From positions 1 through 38,530 of the forward strand of contig JAKVCU010000016.1 of assembly GCA_022448955.1 (NCBI GenBank): DNA of 38,530 nucleotides, in the 5' to 3' direction. Of the stretch, positions 8,629 to 16,944 are shown piece after piece. The notes beneath the pieces were generated by a model. The model was given only the letters and a program-made list of their open reading frames with translations. It searched no databases and was not told the DNA's origin. A program made the translations under genes and the position numbers. The stretch comes from Saprospiraceae bacterium. GTDB taxonomy: Bacteria; Bacteroidota; Bacteroidia; Chitinophagales; Saprospiraceae. How positions within the stretch are numbered: position 1 is the stretch's first letter; each line of letters starts with the position of its first letter.

Positions 8629-9765
8629 ATGAGATTACTTCAGGAAGTTCGCTTTAAAATAATGTGGAGGCAAGTGCTCTGGGTGGCACTTGTTTGGACA
8701 ATTTTTGGCTTCTTGGATGCACTCAATACGGAAGCTATGTCCAATACAGCTTTGTTGCAAGCTACGGAACGTTATCAATTTCAGCCTTTTTTATTGCTTA
8801 ATACTTTTATTTGGTTTATTTCTGGCTTTGCTTCTGGCTTTGCACTTATATTTTATTTGCGTGAAAGTGGACGCTCAAAATATTTTGGTTATGCCTTTTT
8901 GCGAAATAGCATTGTTCTTACCCTCATTCATTTTAGCATTCATGGAATTGTTTTCCAATTGATTCGTCAAACGAACACCGCTAATTTGGGCGATCAATCG
9001 GTGGTTTACAAAACCTTACAATGGTTAGGAAGCCCTTACTATACCAAAAGCCTAGTGATGGGATACATTATTGCGGCACTGACAATCGTAGCATTACATG
9101 TGAACGATAAGTTTGGGCCAGGCATGCTTAGAAAAATTTTGCTCGGTAATTATTATCAACCTGTCCAAGAAGAACGCATTTTCCTTTTTGTAGATATGAA
9201 GTCTTCTACCACGATTGCAGAAAAAATGGGACACTTGCGTTTTCATAGCCTATTAAATGATTTTTTCAGAGATATTACTAATCCAATCCTTTACACTTCA
9301 GGGGAAGTATTGCAATATGTAGGCGACGAAGTGGTGATATCATGGACTATGAAGAAGGGCATTCACAAAGCAAATTGCGTTCGTTGTTTTTATGAAATGC
9401 AGACTATTATTCACAAGCAATCAGAAAAGTATAAAGATAAGTATGGCTTAGTACCCGAATTTAAGGGCGGGCTTCATTGTGGTACAGTAACAGCTGGTGA
9501 AATTGGAGTGATTAAGAAAGATGTGGTTTTTTCGGGTGATGTAGTCAATACAACTTCTCGTATTCAAAGTCTTTGTAATGAATACAATGTCAATTTATTG
9601 CTTTCTAAATATTTGCTAGACAAGCTGCATTTGCCCCCGAGCGATTTTTACCCCAAAAGAGTGGGAATGATAGAGCTCAAGGGCAAACGCCAAAAGGTGG
9701 AACTTTACACCTTTGAAGAAAGCGAAAAGAATCAGTTATTTCATCCTATCCTAGAATTGGGTTAA
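8629..9765 (+). CDS. Membrane-anchored class III adenylate/guanylate cyclase
   Basis: The 378-residue protein starts at ATG 8629. An in-frame TTG at 8617 lies inside the inverted repeat and is less likely. Four hydrophobic helices occupy roughly residues 15-165, followed by a cytosolic cyclase homology domain (about 180-370). The metal-binding aspartates are D189 (FLFVDMKSST) and D233 (YVGDEVV). The transition-state pair N307 and R311 is present in DVVNTTSR. The usual substrate-specifying Lys and Asp/Thr positions read Gln and Val, so ATP or GTP preference cannot be called. This 'SGDVVNTTSRIQ' type recurs in Bacteroidota cyclases (recalled, not checked). The gene stop overlaps the convergent lipoprotein gene by 4 bp. 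It probably converts a membrane-sensed signal into a cyclic nucleotide. Confidence 0.85.
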   Translation: MRLLQEVRFKIMWRQVLWVALVWTIFGFLDALNTEAMSNTALLQATERYQFQPFLLLNTFIWFISGFASGFALIFYLRESGRSKYFGYAFLRNSIVLTLIHFSIHGIVFQLIRQTNTANLGDQSVVYKTLQWLGSPYYTKSLVMGYIIAALTIVALHVNDKFGPGMLRKILLGNYYQPVQEERIFLFVDMKSSTTIAEKMGHLRFHSLLNDFFRDITNPILYTSGEVLQYVGDEVVISWTMKKGIHKANCVRCFYEMQTIIHKQSEKYKDKYGLVPEFKGGLHCGTVTAGEIGVIKKDVVFSGDVVNTTSRIQSLCNEYNVNLLLSKYLLDKLHLPPSDFYPKRVGMIELKGKRQKVELYTFEESEKNQLFHPILELG

Positions 9766-10706
9766 TCCATCCCTAATGCTTTACGTTTAGCCATATCCTC
9801 TAAGGCATTTTGCTGCCAGTAGGGCTCTAGTACGCTATGCGTGCGCTTGGCAATGGTCGTTCTTGGGCGACGATCAAATGCAGACGGATAGCTATCTTTC
9901 CATCCTTCAATATAATAAGGTGCTTCGGCCTGGAATATAATTTCCAGTGTTCTGCGGAGACTTGGAAATGCTACGCGATATACTTTTAAGTTTTCTCCCG
10001 TAAAATCATTTCCTTGGTAATCTTCTAAGCTGACCTCTGCGCTGAAGGCCTGGTAAGGAAGGTGACGTAAACGGGCAATATTCATGCTCGGGTACATCTT
10101 TATTTGGCCTTTCGGCAAATCATTTGGATTAATCCGTATTCTATTGAATAAATCATCTTCTAGTACCGCTAATTCTACCTCTTGTTTTACATCACCTTCT
10201 GATTCGAAATAAGAACGGAGTGTGATATCAAACTTTTCATCCCTCCGATTAAGCTGCATGAAAGTATGACCACACCATTCCTGAGAGGAGTGGGTGATCT
10301 TTAAAGTTTCGGTATATGCTGATGAGTTAACCGGTGTGAAAACGGAAGTCATCATGGAGTAATCGTAAATACCTGTTGGGAATTTTCGAATGCGATTATT
10401 TTTCAGTACTGCAACAGAATTTGGGTTTTGGTAGCGATCGTTCTTGACCTGTTTATCGGTTAGGAAATCCTCCGTTACAAATATCATAATTGCTTCGCCT
10501 GGGTGCACATCTGCATAGCGGTTCTGTTGTAATTCATAACGGCTAATTTCGGCTTTACCTTGATACCAATACTGGTCTAGTTTATTATTGATAGGCTCTT
10601 TTAGCACTACTTTTTTTGCTTTAGGTGCAGTAGTGTCTTCTGCTTTTTCTGCTGGCTGACAAGCTAGGAGTAATAGTCCTACGCTTAGATAAATGATATG
10701 CTTCAT
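9762..10706 (-). CDS. Conserved Bacteroidota lipoprotein of unknown function
   Basis: The 314-residue protein has a lipoprotein signal peptide with lipobox LLAC (Cys16), then an acidic/lysine linker and a single globular domain beginning near 'LDQYWYQGKAEISRYELQQ'. The mix of beta-strand-like segments (KVYRVAFPSLRRTLEIIFQAE, YYIEGWKDSYP) points to a periplasmic beta-rich fold. Similar flavobacterial lipoproteins are often labelled 'septum formation inhibitor Maf' in databases. Nothing here resembles a Maf nucleotide pyrophosphatase, so that name is not adopted. It converges with the cyclase gene (4-bp overlap), so the two are not an operon. Confidence 0.8.
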   Translation of the reverse strand: MKHIIYLSVGLLLLACQPAEKAEDTTAPKAKKVVLKEPINNKLDQYWYQGKAEISRYELQQNRYADVHPGEAIMIFVTEDFLTDKQVKNDRYQNPNSVAVLKNNRIRKFPTGIYDYSMMTSVFTPVNSSAYTETLKITHSSQEWCGHTFMQLNRRDEKFDITLRSYFESEGDVKQEVELAVLEDDLFNRIRINPNDLPKGQIKMYPSMNIARLRHLPYQAFSAEVSLEDYQGNDFTGENLKVYRVAFPSLRRTLEIIFQAEAPYYIEGWKDSYPSAFDRRPRTTIAKRTHSVLEPYWQQNALEDMAKRKALGMD

Positions 10707-10879
10707 CTTGAGTTACTTTTTGCTCTTGAACATAAATTTCGAGGGAATAGATCGCTCCTTCCATGCAAAATGTCAATATTTGAACAACTTTTCCCTTTTA
10801 AGACCTATGCAAGAGGCGATTATTAAGAACTTATTGGGAAATTTATTCTTTGAGTTCTAAATTTGAGTAAAGCAATTCT

Positions 10880-11452
10880 TTACAACGTTGATTGGTATAT
10901 CAAATAGCTGCTGCCAATTCCAAAGCGATGACTAGGGAAAAAATGATCGATATCGAAACTATCAGAATTGTGAGAGGCAGAAAGCTGAAGAGTGTATTTT
11001 TCCCAGAACTTAAGATCAATTTGAATAAATTTTTCTAGCTTATTACAAGGGAAGTCGAAGAATTCTTTTCTATTTTCTGGTGGGAGATTTTGATTTTCAT
11101 GGACAAAAAAGGTATAAGAAGAAAAGTCCGAAACATTTAGTTTAAGAAGTAATTGCACGCCCACTTCAAGCGCAAATCTCTTTCTATTCACGCCAAGTGA
11201 AAGCGGAAGTCCTAAGTAAGTAGTATGTCGATGTCTGTCTATTCTAGATCTATCGTAGATAAAAATCTAATTCTATTAATTCATATTGTCTGATGGAATG
11301 GTTGAAGTTGATACCTAGTTCCGCAAAGAAAGGCTTTTCATGGAAAAAGTATTGGCCGGTAGCTGCAATTTATTTACCTGAAATTGTTGTGCTTGAAGTA
11401 CAATTACAGAAAGTACTTGAAAAAATAAGATCGTTAGAATAAGCTGCCTCAT
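10880..11452 (-). pseudogene. Frameshifted outer-membrane beta-barrel (porin-like) gene
   Basis: Three reading frames join into one plausible outer-membrane protein of about 190 residues. Segment 1 begins at ATG 11452 with a signal peptide (MRQLILTILFF...VLQAQQF). Segment 2, in another frame (about 11380-11250), reads IAATGQYFFHEKPFFAELG then INFNHSIRQYELIELDFYLR and stops. Segment 3, in a third frame (about 11260-10880), reads TTYLGLPLSLGVNRKRFALE and runs to 'FGIGSSYLIYQSTL'. 'TTYLGLPLSLG' and the alternating aromatic pattern are typical of small Bacteroidota beta-barrels. At least two indels, near 11370 and 11255, break the gene. Real decay or sequencing error are both possible. It lies 4 bp after the DUF418 stop. 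Confidence 0.65.
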
Positions 11453-11456
11453 TTTC

Positions 11457-12584
11457 TTAGCTTTTAACAGAAGACCAATTTCTCCATAATTTTTCAATTG
11501 GACCTTGTGCATGCTTTTGCAGCCACCAATAAGAAAAAATGACTTGTATAATAAATATAACAAAAGCCATGATTATTAATTGAGAGGGAAGCAGTTGTCC
11601 ATAATACCCCATGTAGTTAAATATAATGCTGCAAATGAGCGATTGCACTAAATAATTGGTCAGGGATAAACGACCAGGAAATTGGAGGAGGTACAGTAGT
11701 TTTTGTGCCATCTTATTCTTCCAAAGAAATAAAAAGCCGATGATATACAATCCGCCATGCATAAATTCAGAAAACTGAATAGTCAAGCCCAGTAAAGAAC
11801 GTTGAACTACAGAATTTTCATAATCAAATAAGCCGATAATCTGAGAGCGAAAGAAAAACATAGCTCCTATGGTTCCAAAAGCAACTATGATAAAAGGTAC
11901 GGCCAAGCGCCAAGAAATCCGCTGTGCTAATTGATATTTGCCTGCGAGCATACCCGTAAGAAAAAGAGCTAATTCCTTTGGAATATACATAATGAGTTTT
12001 TCATTTCTCAAGGAGAAATAATCTTTTAATCTTAACTTAAATATTTCCCAAACATCACCTGATGAATAGCTCGTAATGTATTCTTCCAGTGGTAAAATTG
12101 GCTGAATGAATATAGAAGGGAAGTTTACAAAACCACGCAAAACAAATTCATATACAGGGATCAGGTAAACCAACAGGAAGCAAAGAATGACCCAACGATC
12201 TTTCAAACGAACAAAGAAAGGTAGGGAAAGACCTAATAGGGCATAAGGCAAAAGAATATCGCCATAGGAAAGCAATAAAATATGAAGCAAGCCGAAGATA
12301 GCGAGGATGAGCATTCGTTTGTTCCAATAAGCTGATAAACGATTTTTGTCTTTGATTTTTTGGTATTGCAACCAAAAGCTATAACCAAATAGAAAGGCGT
12401 AGATAAACATAAATTTCCCTCCAAAGAAAAATATCATATTTTCAATAACAAGGCCTTCTAAACCTTCGAATTTTCCATAAAATGCAGTATAATGGGAATA
12501 TGGAGCATGAAAAACGAAAATATTGACGATTAGAATGCCAAATAAGGCAAATCCTCTTAAAGCATCGATCTGGTGTAAGCGCAT
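11457..12584 (-). CDS. DUF418 (YeiB-type) polytopic membrane protein
   Basis: The 375-residue inner-membrane protein has about ten hydrophobic helices. It opens with 'IDALRGFALFGILIVNIFVF', the hallmark N-terminus of this family. The DUF418 domain fills the C-terminal half, with 'LSLTNYLVQSLICSIIF' and the diagnostic end 'GPIEKLWRNW'. The length is normal (about 370-400). The function is not established; these proteins are distant relatives of membrane acyltransferases. It is separated from the flotillin gene by a terminator, so it has its own promoter. The broken barrel gene follows immediately. Confidence 0.88.
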   Translation of the reverse strand: MRLHQIDALRGFALFGILIVNIFVFHAPYSHYTAFYGKFEGLEGLVIENMIFFFGGKFMFIYAFLFGYSFWLQYQKIKDKNRLSAYWNKRMLILAIFGLLHILLLSYGDILLPYALLGLSLPFFVRLKDRWVILCFLLVYLIPVYEFVLRGFVNFPSIFIQPILPLEEYITSYSSGDVWEIFKLRLKDYFSLRNEKLIMYIPKELALFLTGMLAGKYQLAQRISWRLAVPFIIVAFGTIGAMFFFRSQIIGLFDYENSVVQRSLLGLTIQFSEFMHGGLYIIGFLFLWKNKMAQKLLYLLQFPGRLSLTNYLVQSLICSIIFNYMGYYGQLLPSQLIIMAFVIFIIQVIFSYWWLQKHAQGPIEKLWRNWSSVKS

Positions 12585-12646
12585 GATGGATTAGATCATT
12601 TACCGCCTAAGATACTACCGATATTCGAAGTTTAAAATTGTTATTT

Positions 12647-12679
12647 GAAATAAAATAGGCAGCCCCAAAGGACTGCCCT
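12647..12679 (-). terminator. Terminator downstream of the flotillin gene
   Basis: On the minus strand GGCAGTCC and GGGCTGCC (12677-12670 and 12665-12658) form an 8-bp stem with one G-U pair and a 4-nt loop, followed by TATTTTATTT. It separates the flotillin gene from DUF418. Confidence 0.75.
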
Positions 12680-12739
12680 CTAAATACTGAACTATTAACA
12701 AATTAATCGTGATGCAGTGTTTAAGTAGTTAGTCTAGAG

Positions 12740-12759
12740 CCTGCCTGCTGGCTGGCAGG
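12740..12759. repeat. Small GC-rich palindromic element
   Basis: CCTGCC and GGCAGG (6-bp arms) flank TGCTGGCT in an otherwise AT-rich gap. It may be one copy of a dispersed palindromic intergenic repeat, as may the TCCGCC/GGCGGA element at 16066-16080. Confidence 0.35.
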
Positions 12760-12824
12760 AATTTATTATACAAGTAATTTTGACTAGCCGAACAAGACTG
12801 CACCAGGGTTAATATTAAAAAAAA

Positions 12825-14924
12825 TTACAATAGGTTGTCTGCTTTTGCTTGGCCGAGACCCAACTGACTTACGGTATGGAGTAAGTCACTAACTAGGCTT
12901 TTGTCTTTGTCGCCTACTTTGTTTTGTAGTTTCAACAAAAGGGCTGCCATGGATAGATTTTTTACATCATCGCTTTTTAGTCCTGCAGATTTTACCAATT
13001 CACTCACCTGGCCTAGTAAGCCTTTGTTACCATTGCCATTGCCAATTAAGGCATGCTTTAGGTCGGTTAGCTGATGACTACTTCCTACTAAGCGATCTAC
13101 GGTTTTACCTCTATTAATCGCATTCATGATGTTATTGATAAAGGTTTCCTCGCCTCCGACAATGTCGATATTCGCGCTCTTGAAGGCCTCAGCCAATGCT
13201 AATGCTTGTGCTTCAGCAATTGATTTCTGCACATCAATATTTGCCAATGCAACTTCTTTGTCTTTCTCTAAACGTAACTTAAACTCTTCGTGCTCTTTAC
13301 CTACGCCGTCCAGTGCTTTCATTGCTTTCGCTTTTTGCTCTACACCTTTGGCTTCGGCCAATAATTTCTCTTCGTGTACTTTCGCTTCCGCTAAACCCGT
13401 CTTTTCGATAACTTCTGACTGTAACATACCTTGCTTGTGTATTGCATCTGCTTTGGCAGCAATACCTTTTGCTTCTGCTTCTGCTTTGCGCTCGATTACT
13501 ACAGCCTCTAAAGAACCTTCTTGCTCTTTCGCCTTCGCTTTCGCTTCGATGACTTGTGCTTCAGAAAGACCGATAGTGGCTTCTTCAGCAGCCTTAGCTT
13601 CTGCTCTAATCTTACGTGCTTCTGCTTCTTTCTCCGCAGCATTTTTCTGCGCTTCTGCATCAATCAACATTTTCTCTGCTTGTATTTCAGCAGCTAATTT
13701 TGCTGCCTCTGCTTCTTTCGATTGGCGAATTACGGCAGATTCTCCATCTTCCTGTGCTTTAATCACCGCTACTTGCTTCGAACGATTTGCAGCAGCTACC
13801 TCACGTGTATCTTTAATTTTCTCCTCTTCGTCTACCACTTTCTTCTCCACCATGATGCGCTCTTTGATCACATCTTGGATATTCTTGCGCTCTTCTTCGA
13901 TTGCGCGCTCTTTCTCGATTTCAGCCAGTGTAACGACCCTTTCTTTTTCTGTTTGCTCTAACAAACGATCTTTTTCGACTCTTTCTGACTCCACTGCCTC
14001 TGCACGTTCTTTACTCTTACGAGCAATGATTACCTGACGCTCTTTATTCTCTTCGGCAATGGCCAATTCTTCTTCTGTTCGGATGCGAACACTTTCTGCT
14101 TTTAGGCGCTCTTCTTCATTAATTTTAGAAATTTCTGCATTTTCACGTGCTTGGATATTGGCAATTTCACGCTTTTGACGTTCTTCTTTTTCCGCCAATT
14201 GACGCTCATATTCAAGAATTGCTTCACGTGCTTCTACATCTTGCTCTTTGATGGTTTTTTCTTCCTCTCTGCGAATGAAGTTCGCCTTCATTTTCTGCTC
14301 TGCCGTCAATTCTGTAATCTTCTTGATACCTTCTGCATCAAGGATATTATTGATTTTTAAGTACTCGATTGGCGTTTGCTCCAAGAAGTCAATTGCACAG
14401 TCATCTAATGCATAACCGTTTAAGTCGGCACCAATAGTACTAATGATTTCCCTTTTGAAGTCATCACGATTATCATAGAGGTCGACGAAGTCAAAACGTT
14501 TACCTACGGTCTTTAGTGCCTCTGAGAATTTAGCTTCAAATAACTCCCTTAAGGTCTTAGGGTCAGAAGCACGCTTAGTTCCAATGGACTGCGCTACTTT
14601 ACGAATATCTTCTGCACTTTTAGAAACACGAACGAAGAATACGACTTTGATGTCTGCACGGATATTATCTTTACAGATCAATCCTTCTTCTTTCATTCTG
14701 GATATTTCTACTGTTTTGATCGAGAGATCCATCAGTTCCATCATGTGCAAGACAGGTACGACCCACATTCCTTTATCGTACTCTACAGCAGTACCACCTT
14801 TCCCCGTACGAACCATAGCCATTCCTTGAGGTACTTTTTTAAAGAAAGAAACGAATATGGCAATAATCATTAGGATGATAAAGGCTATGGCGCCTATTAT
14901 AACCCATATTAAAGTTGTTCCCAT
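12825..14924 (-). CDS. Flotillin family SPFH membrane scaffold (YqiK-like)
   Basis: The 699-residue protein has an N-terminal transmembrane helix (about residues 5-30, ending FVSFFKKVPQG). The SPFH/band-7 domain (about 31-190) contains 'VRTGKGGTAVEYDKGMWVVPVLH' and 'LNGYALDDCAIDFLEQTP'. A very long charged coiled coil follows (about 205-570), rich in EEK/KEAEA heptads including the alanine/glutamate 'AEAKA' flotillin repeats. A short C-terminal globular part ends the protein. Flotillins oligomerise on the inner membrane and organise lipid microdomains. The next genes upstream encode a truncated SPFH paralogue and a YqiJ-like OB-fold protein, the classic flotillin neighbour. The gene sits some 340 bp from the paralogue, so it may have its own promoter. 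Confidence 0.92.
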   Translation of the reverse strand: MGTTLIWVIIGAIAFIILMIIAIFVSFFKKVPQGMAMVRTGKGGTAVEYDKGMWVVPVLHMMELMDLSIKTVEISRMKEEGLICKDNIRADIKVVFFVRVSKSAEDIRKVAQSIGTKRASDPKTLRELFEAKFSEALKTVGKRFDFVDLYDNRDDFKREIISTIGADLNGYALDDCAIDFLEQTPIEYLKINNILDAEGIKKITELTAEQKMKANFIRREEEKTIKEQDVEAREAILEYERQLAEKEERQKREIANIQARENAEISKINEEERLKAESVRIRTEEELAIAEENKERQVIIARKSKERAEAVESERVEKDRLLEQTEKERVVTLAEIEKERAIEEERKNIQDVIKERIMVEKKVVDEEEKIKDTREVAAANRSKQVAVIKAQEDGESAVIRQSKEAEAAKLAAEIQAEKMLIDAEAQKNAAEKEAEARKIRAEAKAAEEATIGLSEAQVIEAKAKAKEQEGSLEAVVIERKAEAEAKGIAAKADAIHKQGMLQSEVIEKTGLAEAKVHEEKLLAEAKGVEQKAKAMKALDGVGKEHEEFKLRLEKDKEVALANIDVQKSIAEAQALALAEAFKSANIDIVGGEETFINNIMNAINRGKTVDRLVGSSHQLTDLKHALIGNGNGNKGLLGQVSELVKSAGLKSDDVKNLSMAALLLKLQNKVGDKDKSLVSDLLHTVSQLGLGQAKADNLL

Positions 14925-15000
14925 AATTTATATTTTTTTGGTTTTTTTAGAATTTTTAATACACTGTAATCTAAGTTTATTTGAATTTCGAAGCAGCTGA

Positions 15001-15080
15001 TTTTTGCTCAGCTTAAGGCGCGGTGTAGCCCAATAGCCATAGCTATTAAGGCGAGTACGCAAGGCAGAGCTGAGTAAAAA
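15001..15080. repeat. Large stem-loop with 13-position arms
   Basis: TTTTTGCTCAGCT (15001-15013) pairs with AGCTGAGTAAAAA (15068-15080), with one G-U. The loop contains a further AATAGC/GCTATT hairpin and is GC-richer than its surroundings. It could be a terminator for the SPFH gene, given the T-run on the minus strand, or a repeat element. Confidence 0.45.
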
Positions 15081-15204
15081 GACGCCTTTAAAATGCTAAG
15101 TAATTTAGATCACAGTGTGTTTAATTTGAATTGAAGTGATAAGTCACTCCAGTTTATGGTCCAGAATTACTGTTATTATTTATAACAAGGCTTATATACT
15201 TGTC

Positions 15205-15239
15205 CTTCAGCCAAAGCTAGAGGCTTGTTGAGGTATAAA
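15205..15239. repeat. 35-bp direct repeat, left copy
   Basis: It begins CTTCAGCCAAAGCTAGAGGC and is identical over 35 bases to 15915-15949. The two copies flank the truncated SPFH gene. Confidence 0.85.
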
Positions 15240-15264
15240 CCTGATTGGATATGTTTTGAAAGAA

Positions 15265-15846
15265 TTAGACATTGTTTTCTAAATATTGGGGTTTAGTTTT
15301 TTCAAAATAATCGATAGCGATATCATCTAGTGTAAAGCCTTTTAAATCGGGGCCTATATTTCTAAGGATTTCGACTTTTAGCATATCTATATCACGATAG
15401 CTGTCTTCATAATCGAATGCTTTTAGCGCTTTTTTAATCGCTTCCAAAAAGGAGCTATGGAAGATACCATGCAAAGCTTTCGGATCGGATGCCGCTTGAC
15501 AGCCAAATGATTGAGCTATTTGAAGCAAATCTATTTCATCTCTACGGGCTCTGATGAAAAAAGCGGCTTTGATTCCAGCTTTGGTGCCGTCTTTACAAGC
15601 GAGGCTTTCTTCATTCATTTTTGTAATTTCTACCTTCTTTAGAGAAATATCTAAGAATTCCATCTTGTGTAAAATAGGGATTACAAAGATGCCTTTATCA
15701 TATTCTATAAGTGGACCGCCAGCTCCAGTTCTTATAATGGCTTTTCCTTGCGGTACTTTTTTATAAAAGGAAAGGAATGCACCCATTATACTCAGTACCA
15801 TAAAAGCGATCATTCCTATTGTAATCCAAATGAAAGGTGTTTCCAT
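15265..15846 (-). CDS. Stand-alone SPFH-domain protein, truncated flotillin paralogue
   Basis: The 193 residues align end to end with the first ~190 residues of the flotillin encoded downstream. They share the N-terminal helix, 'FYKKVPQGKAIIRTGAGGPLIEYDKG', 'ASDPKALHGIF' and 'LKGFTLDDIAIDYFEKTKPQYL'. The protein stops precisely where the flotillin coiled coil would begin, so it is a membrane-anchored SPFH domain without the oligomerising tail. The frame is intact and the divergence between paralogues is substantial, which argues for a maintained gene rather than a fresh fragment (inference). It might modulate flotillin assembly. The unusual feature is the flanking pair of 35-bp direct repeats. 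Alternatively it is an old pseudogene that kept its frame. Confidence 0.75.
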   Translation of the reverse strand: METPFIWITIGMIAFMVLSIMGAFLSFYKKVPQGKAIIRTGAGGPLIEYDKGIFVIPILHKMEFLDISLKKVEITKMNEESLACKDGTKAGIKAAFFIRARRDEIDLLQIAQSFGCQAASDPKALHGIFHSSFLEAIKKALKAFDYEDSYRDIDMLKVEILRNIGPDLKGFTLDDIAIDYFEKTKPQYLENNV

Positions 15847-15914
15847 GCTTTATATTTTTGGTTTTCATTGGGGTGATGTTTGTTCTGTTCTTTGATTAAA
15901 ATTTGATTGCAGTT

Positions 15915-15949
15915 CTTCAGCCAAAGCTAGAGGCTTGTTGAGGTATAAA
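15915..15949. repeat. 35-bp direct repeat, right copy
   Basis: Identical to 15205-15239; it lies 68 bases upstream of the SPFH gene start. A looser relative, TTCAGCCAGAGGCTGA, occurs near 17494. Confidence 0.85.
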
Positions 15950-16046
15950 TAGTTTCTTTTTCATTTGTTTAAAATTTTTCCGCAAGCGGCAAAATGCAGA
16001 AAAATTTCTGCACAAATGGAACCGCTTTGCTACCACATAATCTTTT

Positions 16047-16289
16047 TCAATCATTCCCTTGCGTGTCCGCCTGAGGCGGATGATTAATAAAGATCATACT
16101 CGTTTCATCTGTTGAAAAATTGGGATAAAACAATACACGATAAGCAGCTTGTTGTACAGTGATCCGTAAAGCATCCGTAGAGCAAATCAAACGGCTACCT
16201 ATCCATCTGTTGAGTAATGATTTTCCCCCGATAGTTATCGAGGGTAAACCATCGCTGCTTTGGCATAATCTGGGTGCTTTAGTTTTCAA
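16047..16289 (-). CDS. Possible small hypothetical protein (80 aa)
   Basis: The open frame starts with TTG inside the end of the YqiJ-like gene (11-bp overlap) and runs 80 residues. No family is recognised. Its last residues (HPPQADTQGND) are encoded by a palindromic repeat (16066-16080). The 'RVLFYPNFSTDETSMIFI' segment looks protein-like but there is no motif. It could be a real operon member, a decayed fragment or chance. If it is not real, 15847-16278 is a gene-free stretch. Confidence 0.25.
   Translation of the reverse strand: MKTKAPRLCQSSDGLPSITIGGKSLLNRWIGSRLICSTDALRITVQQAAYRVLFYPNFSTDETSMIFINHPPQADTQGND
16066..16080. repeat. Small GC-rich palindrome
   Basis: TCCGCC-TGA-GGCGGA is a perfect 6-bp hairpin in AT-rich DNA and a possible dispersed intergenic repeat. 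Confidence 0.35.
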
Positions 16290-16944
16290 TAGCTTTTACT
16301 TTGAAATATTTGAGATTATCAGTTTTACCTATGATGAGGACTTCTTGTCCTTTTTGTAATGCCCCACTTTTTTGATCTGCTTGAATCGTGACTAGTACTG
16401 GGTTTCCATCATGTGTGACGGTTGCTTGGCTAATCTGACCAATCATCGCTGACATTTTTAATGTACATACCAAGCCAATAAAGTCTATTTCTTCTACACC
16501 ATTACTTCTATAGTCTTTAAAGACTGGAATTAAAGGCGTTGATACAATTTTCGTGATAATAAGGCCAACTGCAAGGTTTGGGAAAAAAAGCATTAATGCG
16601 AATAATACGGCTCCTCCTCCTGGCATATAATGATTAGCCACTATTGATATCATCCACATACTGAAGATGAGAATACTCATCAGTATCATGAATGGAATTT
16701 TTCCGAAGTTAAAGAATCCAAGTGCTCCTGCTACGCTAAATCCTGAACTATCTGCATCTACATCAACATCCGTGTCCATGTCTATGTCCACATTGGCATC
16801 AACGTCCATATCAAAGTCAAAATCCAGGGAGGAAGCATCTAAGGCCCCTAATAAAACGGTAATCCAGTAGAAAATGACCATGACCAGCAAGGTAGTATAC
16901 ACTATGTTAGCAGAGGTCACAGCAGCTTGGAGTAACTCTTGCAT
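16279..16944 (-). CDS. YqiJ-like OB-fold membrane protein (flotillin partner)
   Basis: The 221-residue protein has an N-terminal transmembrane helix (about 15-35). A strongly aspartate-rich linker (FDFDMDVDANVDIDMDTDVD, about 42-61) follows. Two or three more helices span about 70-135, and a C-terminal OB-like beta domain about 150-221 (IDFIGLVCTLKMSAMIGQIS ... LQKGQEVLIIGKTDN). Proteins of this architecture (DUF1449/YqiJ, NfeD-like) are regularly encoded next to flotillins and are thought to assist or partner them. The three genes read in the same direction: YqiJ-like, SPFH-only, flotillin. The Asp-rich linker between membrane segments is unusually regular (alternating D and hydrophobic) and might bind cations. 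Confidence 0.8.
   Translation of the reverse strand: MQELLQAAVTSANIVYTTLLVMVIFYWITVLLGALDASSLDFDFDMDVDANVDIDMDTDVDVDADSSGFSVAGALGFFNFGKIPFMILMSILIFSMWMISIVANHYMPGGGAVLFALMLFFPNLAVGLIITKIVSTPLIPVFKDYRSNGVEEIDFIGLVCTLKMSAMIGQISQATVTHDGNPVLVTIQADQKSGALQKGQEVLIIGKTDNLKYFKVKAIEN

Larger units (their letters stand above)
14925..15264. other. Intergenic region between flotillin and truncated SPFH gene
   Basis: These 340 bp hold a large imperfect cruciform (15001-15080) and one copy of a 35-bp direct repeat (15205-15239). The relics of a flotillin coiled coil that a recently truncated gene would leave were looked for and not seen. Confidence 0.5.

Noticed and set aside
13126-14037. 303-codon plus-strand open frame inside the flotillin gene
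   Set aside because: It is a Ser/Ala-rich antisense shadow of the flotillin coiled coil, with low complexity and no motif.
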